Part shown: piece after piece, positions 41,993 to 51,603 of the stretch
Layout of the letters: every line of letters begins with the position of its first letter
How positions within the stretch are numbered: the stretch's first letter is position 1
NCBI GenBank assembly: GCA_003279605.1
Contig: QCHF01000001.1
Coordinates: 276,075-340,074 of the forward strand
Direction: 5' to 3'
DNA length: 64,000 nucleotides
Source of the DNA: SAR86 cluster bacterium AG-390-O18
Lineage (GTDB): Bacteria; Pseudomonadota; Gammaproteobacteria; Magnimaribacterales; AG-339-G14
Translations under genes and position numbers: made by a program
Notes under the pieces: model-generated
Databases searched by the model: none
Told to the model about the DNA's origin: nothing
What the model saw: only the letters and a program-made list of their open reading frames with translations

Positions 41993-42719
41993 GTTATTTC
42001 TGCTTATTTTCTTTTTAATTCCCTCTTTTATATATTCAGAAGCTATTGTAAATATTGAAGATCTTAGAAGAGATGGCGAAAAAGGTTTTTTTGCAAATAT
42101 TTCAGGTTCCCTGAGTTTTTCTAGAGGAAATAGAAATAGAGACAGTTTTTCTATTCAATCCTCTTTAGACTACAACATAGAAAATTTAGAAACTTTTTTT
42201 GTTGTAAAAAGATCACAAAAGAAAATAAACAAAAGTAATTATGACTCTGCAACATTAGCTCATCTAAGACTTAATTTTTTATTTGATAAAGATCCAAGTT
42301 TAGAGGCATTTATACAGTATTCTAAGAATCCTTTTAGAAAATTTAATAAAAGGGAATTGATTGGTTTAGGTGCAAGATTTAATTTAGAAAATAACTTTAA
42401 AGCAGGAATAGGAATAATGAATGAAAATGAGGAAGATCTATCAGCGATATCAAATAACACGCTTAGATTGTCTTCTTATATACACAGTGAATTTTTAATT
42501 GATGAAAACATAGTATTTGATTTATCTGCATTTTTGCAGCCTGAATTAAGTTCATTTAGTGACTATAAAGCAACGTTGATAGGACAATTTGATTTTCACG
42601 TAAATGAAAATTTTAAAATTTCACTTCAATACAATACATTTTATGATTCAAAACCCCCTTCAAATGCAGTAAAAAAAGAAGAGGGATTTGCTACAGTATT
42701 TTCGTATAATTTTAACTAG
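41925..42719 (+). CDS. DUF481-like outer-membrane protein
   Basis: Signal-like KLFLLIFFLIPSFIYSEA; GFFANISGSLSFSRGNRNRDSFSIQSSLDYNIENLETFFVVKRSQ...; the actual start may be a TTG near 41976, as the ORF overlaps the cyclase end. Confidence 0.65.
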   Translation: MMNYPNKICLKTGLESLLQKRSKLFLLIFFLIPSFIYSEAIVNIEDLRRDGEKGFFANISGSLSFSRGNRNRDSFSIQSSLDYNIENLETFFVVKRSQKKINKSNYDSATLAHLRLNFLFDKDPSLEAFIQYSKNPFRKFNKRELIGLGARFNLENNFKAGIGIMNENEEDLSAISNNTLRLSSYIHSEFLIDENIVFDLSAFLQPELSSFSDYKATLIGQFDFHVNENFKISLQYNTFYDSKPPSNAVKKEEGFATVFSYNFN

Positions 42720-42724
42720 TTATT

Positions 42725-43822
42725 ATGGACGGCTTCTTTAATTTAATCTCAGATGTATGGAATCAGGATTTCCTTGGAATTTCTATTGGAAACGTTGTCA
42801 TTTCTATTGTGATTATAGTTTTCTCCTTAGTTATGAGAGCTTTGATTATCTCTAGGGTTTTTAGATTTTTAGAAAATTTAGCAAAAGAAACAGAAACAGA
42901 AGCAGATGATATTCTTCTTGAAACTCTTGAAAAACCTATTGGTAATGTGCCCCTGGCATTAGGAGTTTATCTAATAATAGAGTTATTGCCTTTATCTGGT
43001 ATTGCAGATGTTTTTTTAACTAATACTGTTAAAGCCTTAATTGCTTATACAATATTTAGTGTTCTTACAAAAGCTATCGGACCAATCTTTGAGCTTCTCT
43101 CTGTAAAATCTTGGGTAACCGCAGCTTTGTCTATGTGGTTAGAAAGATTTACAAGAGTTCTAATTTGGATTTTAGCAATTGCAATTATTTTAGATATATT
43201 TGGAGTTGAAATAGGGCCTATTATTGCTGGATTAGGACTTTTTTCTGTAGCCGTAGCTTTAGGAGCTCAAGATTTATTTAAAAATCTTATTTCAGGAATT
43301 CTTATTATTGCAGAAAATAGATTTCAGCCTGGAGATAGAATTGAAGTTGATGGGAAATTACACGGAATTGTAGAAACTATTGGTTTTAGATCAACTATGA
43401 TAAGACTTTTTAATACTTCGCCAATGATAATTCCTAATAAAGATCTTTCAGACGTCAATGTAACTAACCATGGAGAGTTAAGATATAGAAGAATAAAATG
43501 GCAGATTAATCTTTTATACTCAACTTCAGTGGAGCAACTGAAATTAATTTGTGATCAAATTGGTGAATACATCAGTGATGACAAGGAAGGATTTGCTATA
43601 AATCCTGGGCAAGAATCTTTTGCAAAGGCTGTTGAGTTTGGAGCAAGTTCAATTGATGTTGAAATTTTATGCTATTCAGCCGAACGAGATTATTCACATT
43701 ACACTGATTTAAAGCAAAAACTTGTATACAAAGTAATGGAAATTGTTAGAGAAAATGGTTCTGACTTCGCTTTCCCATCTAGATCGGTGTATGTCGAATC
43801 TAGCCACGAAACAGAATCCTAA
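42725..43822 (+). CDS. MscS-family mechanosensitive channel
   Basis: AGLGLFSVAVALGAQDLFKNLISGILIIAENRFQPGDRIEVDGKLHGIVETIGFRSTMIRLFNTSPMIIPNKDLSDVNVTNHG. Confidence 0.93.
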   Translation: MDGFFNLISDVWNQDFLGISIGNVVISIVIIVFSLVMRALIISRVFRFLENLAKETETEADDILLETLEKPIGNVPLALGVYLIIELLPLSGIADVFLTNTVKALIAYTIFSVLTKAIGPIFELLSVKSWVTAALSMWLERFTRVLIWILAIAIILDIFGVEIGPIIAGLGLFSVAVALGAQDLFKNLISGILIIAENRFQPGDRIEVDGKLHGIVETIGFRSTMIRLFNTSPMIIPNKDLSDVNVTNHGELRYRRIKWQINLLYSTSVEQLKLICDQIGEYISDDKEGFAINPGQESFAKAVEFGASSIDVEILCYSAERDYSHYTDLKQKLVYKVMEIVRENGSDFAFPSRSVYVESSHETES

Positions 43823-43823
43823 T

Positions 43824-44852
43824 TTATCCGGTCCTATCTGCAGCAGTTTGCTTTAAATCTTCAAACAAAGTCGGATAAACTTCAGTTAATTCATCTAAAG
43901 ATTCTTTTGAAAGCTTTAATAGCTTAACCTCTTCTAATACTGATATAGTTGCATTTCTTTCTGCTTCGCTAATTAACCCAGTTTCTCCAAAATAATCGCC
44001 AGACCCCAATACAACAGGAGTTTCAATTTCTACTTGTACACTGCCGAATTCAATTATGTATAGAGAATCTGCAATATCGCCCTTTTCAAAAATAATTTGT
44101 TTTGCTGGTAAAACTAATGGCTCAAGTTTTGAATTAATTTTAGTTATAGCCCCTATGGGAAGATTTGAAAATAAATTTATTTCTGTAATCGCCTCAAGGG
44201 AAACTAAAAAATTTCTTTTTTGAATATCTTCATAATAAGCTGAAGCAAGAATTGCTGCAGGCAAAGCAAACATAGCAATTCCTAAAAACATTGCAAAACT
44301 AGAAATAAGTTTACCTAAATCAGAAGCAGGAGTGACATCACCATAACCGACAGTGGTGAGAGTAGCTATTCCATACCACATTGAGTCTAATATATTTCCA
44401 AATTCTTCTGGCTGAAGATCTTTTTCAAGAAAATGAATAATTACTGAAAAAATTAAAAGCAGAGAAAAGACAACAATTTGTGTTCCCAAAATAGAAAGTC
44501 TTTGTTTCCATATTGTTTTTAACAAAGTATTCGTTGGAAGTAGAACTCTTAATTGACTAAAAATCGAATAAGCTCTAAAAATTCTAAAAATTCTTAAATC
44601 GATGATACTAATAAATAGATAATTAAAAATAACAGTGATATCAATAAGAAGTAAGGTTGAAAATTTTCTCTCTTTATAAATTCTAAAAATTGCTTCAAAA
44701 ATATAAATACTAAAAGAAAATAAAATAAAGTTTTCTGATAAAGTTAGTAGGCTGTCGGATAATGAATATCCAGAAATTAGTATTTGATGGATAACATTCA
44801 AAATAATTAAATATCCAATGAAATCATCAAAATACTTTTCAAAAAGTTTCAT
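43824..44852 (-). CDS. Cyclic-nucleotide-binding-domain potassium channel (6TM)
   Basis: Selectivity filter GIATLTTVGYGDVTPAS; S4-like LRIFRIFRAYSIFSQLRVLL; CNBD phosphate-binding cassette GDYFGETGLISEAERNATISV. Confidence 0.92.
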   Translation of the reverse strand: MKLFEKYFDDFIGYLIILNVIHQILISGYSLSDSLLTLSENFILFSFSIYIFEAIFRIYKERKFSTLLLIDITVIFNYLFISIIDLRIFRIFRAYSIFSQLRVLLPTNTLLKTIWKQRLSILGTQIVVFSLLLIFSVIIHFLEKDLQPEEFGNILDSMWYGIATLTTVGYGDVTPASDLGKLISSFAMFLGIAMFALPAAILASAYYEDIQKRNFLVSLEAITEINLFSNLPIGAITKINSKLEPLVLPAKQIIFEKGDIADSLYIIEFGSVQVEIETPVVLGSGDYFGETGLISEAERNATISVLEEVKLLKLSKESLDELTEVYPTLFEDLKQTAADRTG

Positions 44853-44933
44853 ATTGGGGATTGATTCTATTAGAAAATTTACATAGAGTGAAATTTATAT
44901 ATAAATTTTTTAATTGAGATATAGGAGAGAAAA

Positions 44934-45248
44934 TTGTTTGAAATATATAAAGATAAATCTAAAAAATTTAGATTTAGATTAAAAGCTAAAAATGGGGAAA
45001 TAATATGTGCCAGCCAGTCTTATACTACAAAAAGTGCATGCGCTAAAGGAGCAAGATCCTTAATATTAAATTCTAAAAAGAAAAAATCTTTTAAAGTTCT
45101 AAAAAATAAGGCAGGAAAATTTTTCTTTAATGTTGTCGCCGGAAACAACAAGATAATAGCTACTAGCCAAGGATATAAATCTGAGAGTTCTTTAAATAAA
45201 GGAATAGAAAGCGTTCAAAAAAACGCAACTAAAAAGAACTTATCTTAA
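44934..45248 (+). CDS. YegP-family DUF1508 protein, two repeats
   Basis: FEIYKDKSKKFRFRLKAKNGEIICASQSYTTKSACAKGARSL... and FKVLKNKAGKFFFNVVAGNNKIIATSQGYKSESSLNKGIESV; TTG start after AGGAGAG. Confidence 0.88.
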   Translation: MFEIYKDKSKKFRFRLKAKNGEIICASQSYTTKSACAKGARSLILNSKKKKSFKVLKNKAGKFFFNVVAGNNKIIATSQGYKSESSLNKGIESVQKNATKKNLS

Positions 45249-45251
45249 AAA

Positions 45252-47018
45252 TTAACCCCAATATAAGATTATTGCGGGAACGCTTATCAGGATAATAAGA
45301 ATTTCCAAGGGTAATCCTACTTTCCAATAATCACCAAATTTATAGTTCCCAGGAGCCATAACCAAGGTATTACATTGATGTCCTATAGGCGATAAGAATG
45401 CACAACTTGCTCCAATGGCTACTGCCATCAAGAAAGGTTCAATTGGTTGATTTATTTTTTCAGCGAGAGATACAGCAAGAGGAGCCATTATCACGGCTGT
45501 TGCAGCATTGTTAATAATATCTGATAAAAACATTGTAATAATCATTATCAGAACTACCAGCCAAACATAATCCACAGCTGTAGATAGATCAGCTAAATAA
45601 GAAGAAACAGAATCAGTAATTCCATAGGAAATTAAAGTATTGCCAATTGGAATCATTGCTGCCAACAAAATAACAACAGGCCAGTCTATATGTCTATATA
45701 CTCCCTCTCCAGTTAATAACTTCGAACTAACAAATCCAATAACACAAATTAGAAAAGCTACTACGATAGGTACATAGTTAAAGATCACTAATAATAAACA
45801 TATTACAAATAATCCAAATGCAATAAATATTTTAGTTGGATCTCTTGCAACGTCGAATTCTCTTTGCCATAACGGCATCAAACCTGCCAGTTCGAGTTTT
45901 TCTGAAATATTGTTTTTTTCACCTCTATTGGCAATTAACAAAACATCGCCTACTTTAAATATTTCATTTGATAATCTAAATCTAAATTTTAAACCTCTTC
46001 GCCATAAACCTAGCAAAGACAAATCTCTGCCAATAAGTCGCTTAAAATATTGATATTTACGCCCAATCAATCTTGATTTTGGAACAATAATGGCTTCAAT
46101 ACCGCCTAAATCTTCTATAGAAGTAAGGTCATTTTCAGAATCAATGTCTAAACCAAATTCTTGTTGAATATCTGCAACCATATCAGGATTAATTTTCATA
46201 ATTAGAATTTGGCCTTCATGTAGTTTTTGATTTCCATGTATTTCTATTTTTTTTCCATTTTCATCAATTTGACCCATAAGCGCTGTATCTGTATCTAATT
46301 CCTGACGAAAATCTAATGCTCTTTTGTCGATAAGCTTGCTATTTTTAGTAATTACCATTTCAACAAGATAGTCTTCAAGTTCTATCAGTGGATTATTTTC
46401 TGAATTTATTGGCCTAAGTTTTATTAATCTCCAACCAACAAGAACCATAAATAAAATTCCTAAGATACTTACAGGTACTCCTGCAAAAGAAAAATCAAAA
46501 AAAGCAAAATCTTTATCTACAAAATCATTTCTAAATTCAGAAATAATTATATTCGGGGGAGTACCAATTTTTGTATTCATCCCTCCTAGAATAGAAGCAA
46601 ATGATAGAGGAATTAAAAATTTTGATGGATTCCAGTTCATTTTTTGACAGATGCCAAGAGTGATTGGTAAAAGCATTGCCATAGCGCCAATATTATTCAT
46701 AAAAGATGAAAGAATTGCTGCAAAAAAAGTTATTGAAATCATAAATTGAATTTCACTATTTGCGTAAGCTTGTAATTTCCTTCCTATCACCGAAATAAAA
46801 CCTGATCTTTCTAAACCCTTACTAATCAATAATACTAAAGCAACTGTAATTACAGCCGGATGAGAGAATCCTCTAAAGGCATCTTCAGGTTGAATGTATC
46901 CAAGTAAAACAAAAATAGATAAGATCCCTAGAGAAATTGCATCGTAACGCCATCTACCCCATATAAAAAGTCCAACCATTAGGATTAAAAGACCTAATAT
47001 GATTATTTGATCAAACAT
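45252..47018 (-). CDS. SLC13-family anion permease with TrkA-C (RCK-C) domains
   Basis: NNIGAMAMLLPI, IGTPPNIIISEF, two RCK_C-like blocks (GLDIDSENDLTSIEDLGGIEAIIVPKSRLIGRK; GDVLLIANRGEKN), NNAATAVIMAPLAVSLAE. Confidence 0.92.
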   Translation of the reverse strand: MFDQIIILGLLILMVGLFIWGRWRYDAISLGILSIFVLLGYIQPEDAFRGFSHPAVITVALVLLISKGLERSGFISVIGRKLQAYANSEIQFMISITFFAAILSSFMNNIGAMAMLLPITLGICQKMNWNPSKFLIPLSFASILGGMNTKIGTPPNIIISEFRNDFVDKDFAFFDFSFAGVPVSILGILFMVLVGWRLIKLRPINSENNPLIELEDYLVEMVITKNSKLIDKRALDFRQELDTDTALMGQIDENGKKIEIHGNQKLHEGQILIMKINPDMVADIQQEFGLDIDSENDLTSIEDLGGIEAIIVPKSRLIGRKYQYFKRLIGRDLSLLGLWRRGLKFRFRLSNEIFKVGDVLLIANRGEKNNISEKLELAGLMPLWQREFDVARDPTKIFIAFGLFVICLLLVIFNYVPIVVAFLICVIGFVSSKLLTGEGVYRHIDWPVVILLAAMIPIGNTLISYGITDSVSSYLADLSTAVDYVWLVVLIMIITMFLSDIINNAATAVIMAPLAVSLAEKINQPIEPFLMAVAIGASCAFLSPIGHQCNTLVMAPGNYKFGDYWKVGLPLEILIILISVPAIILYWG

Positions 47019-47885
47019 TTATTTAAATAAAGAGGGAATTAAAGCAGGTGTTTTCTTCATATACTCCTGATAGTCCGGCCTTCTTTCAAGACTTCGATTA
47101 TCCATCATTGGTATCGATGCAAAAATAAACATGGCAAACATAGATAGAGGAAAAATTATAAGCCAAAAATTATCAAAGGACTGAGATAAAGAGAAACCAA
47201 ATAAACCAAACCAAAATAAAATTTCTCCTAAATAATTTGGATGACGACTGTATTTCCACAATCCCTTGTTCATGGTAAGTGAAGCATTTTTCTCATCAGC
47301 TTTAAATGAGTGCATTTGTTCATCAGAAACATGCTCAAGTAGAACGGCTAGAATTGTAAAAATACAAAAAAACCAATCTACAAAAGATACTGGCTGATCA
47401 TTTATCGTTATTGCAAAATATAATGGAAACAAACAAATATTTACCATTAAAGTTGGAAAAAGATGTATTCCAAAGAAATTTATAAATAGCTTAAATCGTC
47501 CAAAAGTTTGATAGAGATTAATGTAGCGAAAATCTTCTTTTTCTAGGCCCGGCCAGGTTTTTGACCAATTCCAGGTCAAACGAATCGCATAATAAGTAAC
47601 AGGAATACCTATTAAAAGGAACCTTAATTTAGAAGATTCATCAACTTCCGGATACATTATTAAATATATGAATATTGCAAGTGGAATAACAGACCAAAAA
47701 GGATCGTACAAACTTGAATTTTTATAAATAATGCTAAATGTAAATATGACTACTGTAGCTACAATATGAGCTAGCAGGATATCTAACCAAAGATGGCCTA
47801 AGTCAAAATATGCCAAAGAAAGATACCCAAGTAAAATTGAAAAAAAATAAGCAAAGAAACAAACAATTAGACTTTTTGTATACAT
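47019..47885 (-). CDS. DUF1295 / steroid 5-alpha-reductase-like membrane protein
   Basis: YDPFWSVIP, RLTWNWSKTWPGLEKEDFRYINL, GLWKYSRHPNYLGEILFWFGLFGFSL. Confidence 0.88.
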   Translation of the reverse strand: MYTKSLIVCFFAYFFSILLGYLSLAYFDLGHLWLDILLAHIVATVVIFTFSIIYKNSSLYDPFWSVIPLAIFIYLIMYPEVDESSKLRFLLIGIPVTYYAIRLTWNWSKTWPGLEKEDFRYINLYQTFGRFKLFINFFGIHLFPTLMVNICLFPLYFAITINDQPVSFVDWFFCIFTILAVLLEHVSDEQMHSFKADEKNASLTMNKGLWKYSRHPNYLGEILFWFGLFGFSLSQSFDNFWLIIFPLSMFAMFIFASIPMMDNRSLERRPDYQEYMKKTPALIPSLFK

Positions 47886-47890
47886 GAGAT

Positions 47891-49264
47891 TTATTTTTTA
47901 GGAGTAAAAGTAACAGGTAATTCCTGAATAGCATTTACAAAGTTATTTGGCGTATAAACAATATCGCCTGATTGAGTCATGTCTGGAAATCTTTCGAAAA
48001 TCTTTTCATAAACCACTTCTAGTTGCATATTAGCAGTATGTTTGCCTAAACAAAGATGTCTTCCGTAACCAAAAGATAAATGTTTTTTTGCATTTTCTCT
48101 TCTAATGTCATACTTATCAGGATTCTCAAAAATTTCAGGGTCTCTATTGGCGGCACCATACCATAGAGATATTTTTTCATTAGGTCCTATTTTTTGATCT
48201 CCGATTTGTGTATCAACCTTTGTAGTTCTTCTCATGTATGTAACAGGATTTGCTACCCTAATTGATTCATGAACCATATTAGGAATTAAAGAACGATCGT
48301 TTAATACAAGTTCTTTTTGATCTTGATTTTCTGAAAGTAGATTCATGGTGCCGCTTATAGAGTTTCTAGTTGTATCATTTCCTGCGAATATTATTAGAAG
48401 CCAAGATCCATCTAAATATTCATTAGGAAGTTTTTTTCCGTCTATTTCGATATTTGCAATAACAGAAAGCAAATCATCTTTTGGAGATTTTCTTCTTTCT
48501 TCTAGAATGTGTCTTCCATAAGAAAACATTTCATTAATCATATTTGTAAACATTTCTATTAAAGCAGGGTCAGGAGCTGCCTGATTTTGCTCCTCAGATA
48601 AACTAATTTCATTATTTTGAACTGCCTGTGTAGCAGCTATTACTTGTGCCATTTCTAAAAATTTCATCCACTCAATGATTTTTGGACGATCTGCTTCAGG
48701 TACTCCTAACATTTCACATAAAGTAAACATTGGAAGTTCTGCGGAAACACTTTCAACTAAATTACATTTTCCTAGAGGAGCTACTGAATCTAGTAATTGA
48801 TCAACTTTCAATTCAACTTTTTTTCTCAAAGAACTTACATATTTTGGATTAAAAAAAGCCATATGAGGATTTCTCATATTCAAGTGTAATAAACCATCTA
48901 AGCTCAACATATGATCCATAGTTGATCTATAAAGCGGAGAATCGTCCATTGCAGTGAAGCCATGAGTTAACGAGGTGCCGCCAGCTAGTTGTGAAGAAAA
49001 TATTTCCTGATTTTTTGAAACAAATTCGATATCTTTATATTTTGTTAGAACCCAAAAACCCGGTTCTGAATCTTCTGGTCCCGTTTTGTGAAAATAAACA
49101 GGCGCTTGTTTCCTTAATTCTGAAAATTTTTCATATGGCTGACCTTTTGTAAACATAAAAAGATCTGTCAAATCAAAATCTCGTTCATATAAATATACTT
49201 CCTCATACTTAGGAGAATTTATTTCTACAAAAGGTTGTGAATCGCTGTTTAACTTTAATGACAT
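47891..49264 (-). CDS. Cytochrome P450
   Basis: LLIIFAGNDTTRNSISG I-helix, ESIR ExxR, FGYGRHLCLGKHTANMQLEV heme-binding motif. Confidence 0.95.
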   Translation of the reverse strand: MSLKLNSDSQPFVEINSPKYEEVYLYERDFDLTDLFMFTKGQPYEKFSELRKQAPVYFHKTGPEDSEPGFWVLTKYKDIEFVSKNQEIFSSQLAGGTSLTHGFTAMDDSPLYRSTMDHMLSLDGLLHLNMRNPHMAFFNPKYVSSLRKKVELKVDQLLDSVAPLGKCNLVESVSAELPMFTLCEMLGVPEADRPKIIEWMKFLEMAQVIAATQAVQNNEISLSEEQNQAAPDPALIEMFTNMINEMFSYGRHILEERRKSPKDDLLSVIANIEIDGKKLPNEYLDGSWLLIIFAGNDTTRNSISGTMNLLSENQDQKELVLNDRSLIPNMVHESIRVANPVTYMRRTTKVDTQIGDQKIGPNEKISLWYGAANRDPEIFENPDKYDIRRENAKKHLSFGYGRHLCLGKHTANMQLEVVYEKIFERFPDMTQSGDIVYTPNNFVNAIQELPVTFTPKK

Positions 49265-49294
49265 ATTTTTTATTTTACTTAATTTTTAAAAAAA

Positions 49295-49371
49295 TGGCGC
49301 GCCCGGAAGGATTCGAACCTCCGACACCCTAGTTCGTAGCCAGGTGCTCTATCCAACTGAGCTACGGGCGC
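49295..49371 (-). tRNA. tRNA-Arg (anticodon ACG)
   Basis: - strand GCGCCCGTAGCTCAGTTGGATAGAGCACCTGGCTACGAACTAGGGTGTCGGAGGTTCGAATCCTTCCGGGCGCGCCA. Confidence 0.96.
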
Positions 49372-49375
49372 TTTT

Positions 49376-49543
49376 TTAACTCTCTTCAATAACTTTAGCG
49401 TGGATTTCTCCTCTGTGAACCGGAACAGCTTTAGGAGCACTTATTCCTAAACGGACTTGACCTCCTTTAATTTCTAAAACTGTTACTTCTACATTATCGC
49501 CAATTACAAGAGTCTGATCTCTTCTTCGACTTAAAACTAACAA
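49376..49543 (-). CDS. csrA: Carbon storage regulator CsrA
   Basis: LLVLSRRRDQTLVIGDNVEVTVLEIKGGQVRLGISAPKAVPVHRGEIHAKVIEES; likely TTG start at 49543 (ORF track start 49585). Confidence 0.93.
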   Translation of the reverse strand: MLVLSRRRDQTLVIGDNVEVTVLEIKGGQVRLGISAPKAVPVHRGEIHAKVIEES

Positions 49544-49600
49544 ATTTTTTCCCCTTTCTAATAAGATAGCAAAAAAACCACCCATGCTAAAGGAATTTAA

Positions 49601-50455
49601 TTACAAATCTAATCCGTAAGGAGGAGCTTTAGAAATTTCAGGATTTAATAAATATGTTTTTGTCCTTAAATAGTCTGCTAGCTCATGATTTGATAATTTT
49701 GTATCAATATCTGAATACTTAAACGGCTCTCCAACAACAAACTTAAATTCACTTCCAATCCGTCTTTTTACTTCATTGAATAGCAATGAGGCTCTAAACA
49801 TATCACCAAGGTGGCTTGCCAATTGAAACTTTATAGAATTACATCCATAAAAATATATAGGAACAATTGATGGATCAGTTTGTTTTATAAGTCTCGATGT
49901 AAATTTTTTCCACTCTGGATCAAAAGCCATTTTCGTACTTTCATAAAACTTAGCTGTAGTAGATACAGTTCCTGAAGGAAATATTATTATTGATCCTCCA
50001 TTTGCAAGATGTTCTCTAGATTTTTTTCTGGTATCAAGATTTGTTATCAAAGCCTGTTTATCTCCAGTGAAATCTATTGGCAATAAATATCCTTTTGTCT
50101 CAGGCGCTCTCAATAATAGTGAGTGAGTTAACACCTTGAAATCATCTCTGTATTTTGAAACAAAATAACTAATTACCAATCCATCTAAAACTCCATAAGG
50201 ATGATTTGCGACAAAGATTGTTGGACCATCTTTTGGAATATTTATATTGGAATTGAAGTCTAATTTTAATTTGAGCTGATCTAAACACCCATGCCAAAAA
50301 CTATCCCAATTATTAGGGTTCTCCTGATATTCACGATACAGTTTAAATAGCGCCGGTTGACCTGCCATAGATTCAATGGTTCTTATGATCAACTTACGAT
50401 ACCAGGGGTCATCTGGATCCGCGTAGCTAAAATACTTTGACTCTATATAATCCAT
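49601..50455 (-). CDS. 1-acyl-sn-glycerol-3-phosphate acyltransferase family (PlsC-like)
   Basis: IFVANHPYGVLDGL (H-x-x-x-x-D variant), IIIFPSGTVSTTAK, SIVPIYFYG. Confidence 0.8.
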   Translation of the reverse strand: MDYIESKYFSYADPDDPWYRKLIIRTIESMAGQPALFKLYREYQENPNNWDSFWHGCLDQLKLKLDFNSNINIPKDGPTIFVANHPYGVLDGLVISYFVSKYRDDFKVLTHSLLLRAPETKGYLLPIDFTGDKQALITNLDTRKKSREHLANGGSIIIFPSGTVSTTAKFYESTKMAFDPEWKKFTSRLIKQTDPSIVPIYFYGCNSIKFQLASHLGDMFRASLLFNEVKRRIGSEFKFVVGEPFKYSDIDTKLSNHELADYLRTKTYLLNPEISKAPPYGLDL

Positions 50456-50463
50456 TAAATTAT

Positions 50464-50553
50464 TGGCGGAGAGAAAGGGATTCGAACCCTTGAAGGAGTT
50501 GCCCCCTTACCCGCTTTCCAAGCGAGCGCATTCGACCACTCTGCCATCTCTCC
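50464..50553 (-). tRNA. tRNA-Ser (anticodon GGA)
   Basis: - strand GGAGAGATGGCAGAGTGGTCGAATGCGCTCGCTTGGAAAGCGGGTAAGGGGGCAACTCCTTCAAGGGTTCGAATCCCTTTCTCTCCGCCA. Confidence 0.95.
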
Positions 50554-50556
50554 ATT

Positions 50557-51603
50557 TTATTTGATATAAAAGCTAGCAATTCTGTCTCCATGAAAAGTAC
50601 CTAACCAAATTTTATTTTTTTCTGGTAAGGCAACTGTAGCAGCTCCCATTTGTTTATTGATAAATTGATAACTATTGATTTCATTTAAATCCAATAATGA
50701 AAGTTGATGAATGGTAAAAGGTAAAGGACATTGAACTATTGATTCATCACATTGAAGTCCTTCTACACCTGAATAATTATGTGCTGCAACCCATAAGCCA
50801 GTGTCTGTAACTAAAAGATTATCTTTGCCTCCGCCAAGATGCTTGTAATCAATTGAGTTTTTAGAAAGATTAAATTTTACAGTTAATCCAGAAAACCAAT
50901 AATTAATGTAGAGAAATTTCTCGTCAAAAGATAAATCTATACCGTTTGGAAAAGAGCCGCTGGTATTTGATATAGCCTCAAAACCATTGTCTTTACGCCA
51001 ATAAAAAACTTCTCCTGTATTTGAAATAAATATGCTTGCAGAAACTAATGACCATTCAGAAATATCAGAATCAAACATACTTGTAACATAAAAAGAACCA
51101 TCTTTTTTTAAGGCAATATCATTAAAATATTTATTCTGTGGTGAATCGACACAACCTCTCCATATCAACTCCAAGGTATTTGTTTCTATTAGTTCAAATA
51201 ACTCTATTGTCTCTCGAGGAAGATGATTTACTACTGCGAGCATATATTTTCCGTCATCACGTTCAATAAGATCTATACCGTGAGGCGATATTCTCTTATC
51301 CTCTAGAATACAAGAAGTTTCTCCCCATTCATTAGATTCATATGAAATTGAAATTTCCTCTCTTTTATTTGTTTTTAAATCAAAATATACCAGGTCTCCA
51401 AATTTTGTATTTGGTGCAAGCGAACCAAATTCTGAAATTATTATTTTTGTCTTAGAAGGAGAAAGATATAAATCTTCAGGATTCTGAAATCCACATACCA
51501 CTTCAAATACTTCGTCATCATTACAAGTAGAAATTTCATTAAATTCGCTAAAACCAAAAGAAGATAAAAAGAATACAATTGTTAAAAAAAGGTCGTATAG
51601 CAT
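50557..51603 (-). CDS. SMP-30/arylesterase-like beta-propeller protein, secreted
   Basis: Signal peptide; PEDLYLSPSKTKIIISEFGS, RISPHGIDLIERDDGKYMLAVVNH, FPNGIDLSFDEKFLYINYW. Confidence 0.65.
   Translation of the reverse strand: MLYDLFLTIVFFLSSFGFSEFNEISTCNDDEVFEVVCGFQNPEDLYLSPSKTKIIISEFGSLAPNTKFGDLVYFDLKTNKREEISISYESNEWGETSCILEDKRISPHGIDLIERDDGKYMLAVVNHLPRETIELFELIETNTLELIWRGCVDSPQNKYFNDIALKKDGSFYVTSMFDSDISEWSLVSASIFISNTGEVFYWRKDNGFEAISNTSGSFPNGIDLSFDEKFLYINYWFSGLTVKFNLSKNSIDYKHLGGGKDNLLVTDTGLWVAAHNYSGVEGLQCDESIVQCPLPFTIHQLSLLDLNEINSYQFINKQMGAATVALPEKNKIWLGTFHGDRIASFYIK

Noticed and set aside
34519-42460. Track ORFs 34519..34716, 36613..36807, 36986..37171, 38039..38239, 40353..40535, 42260..42460
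   Set aside because: Antisense shadows of clearly supported genes.
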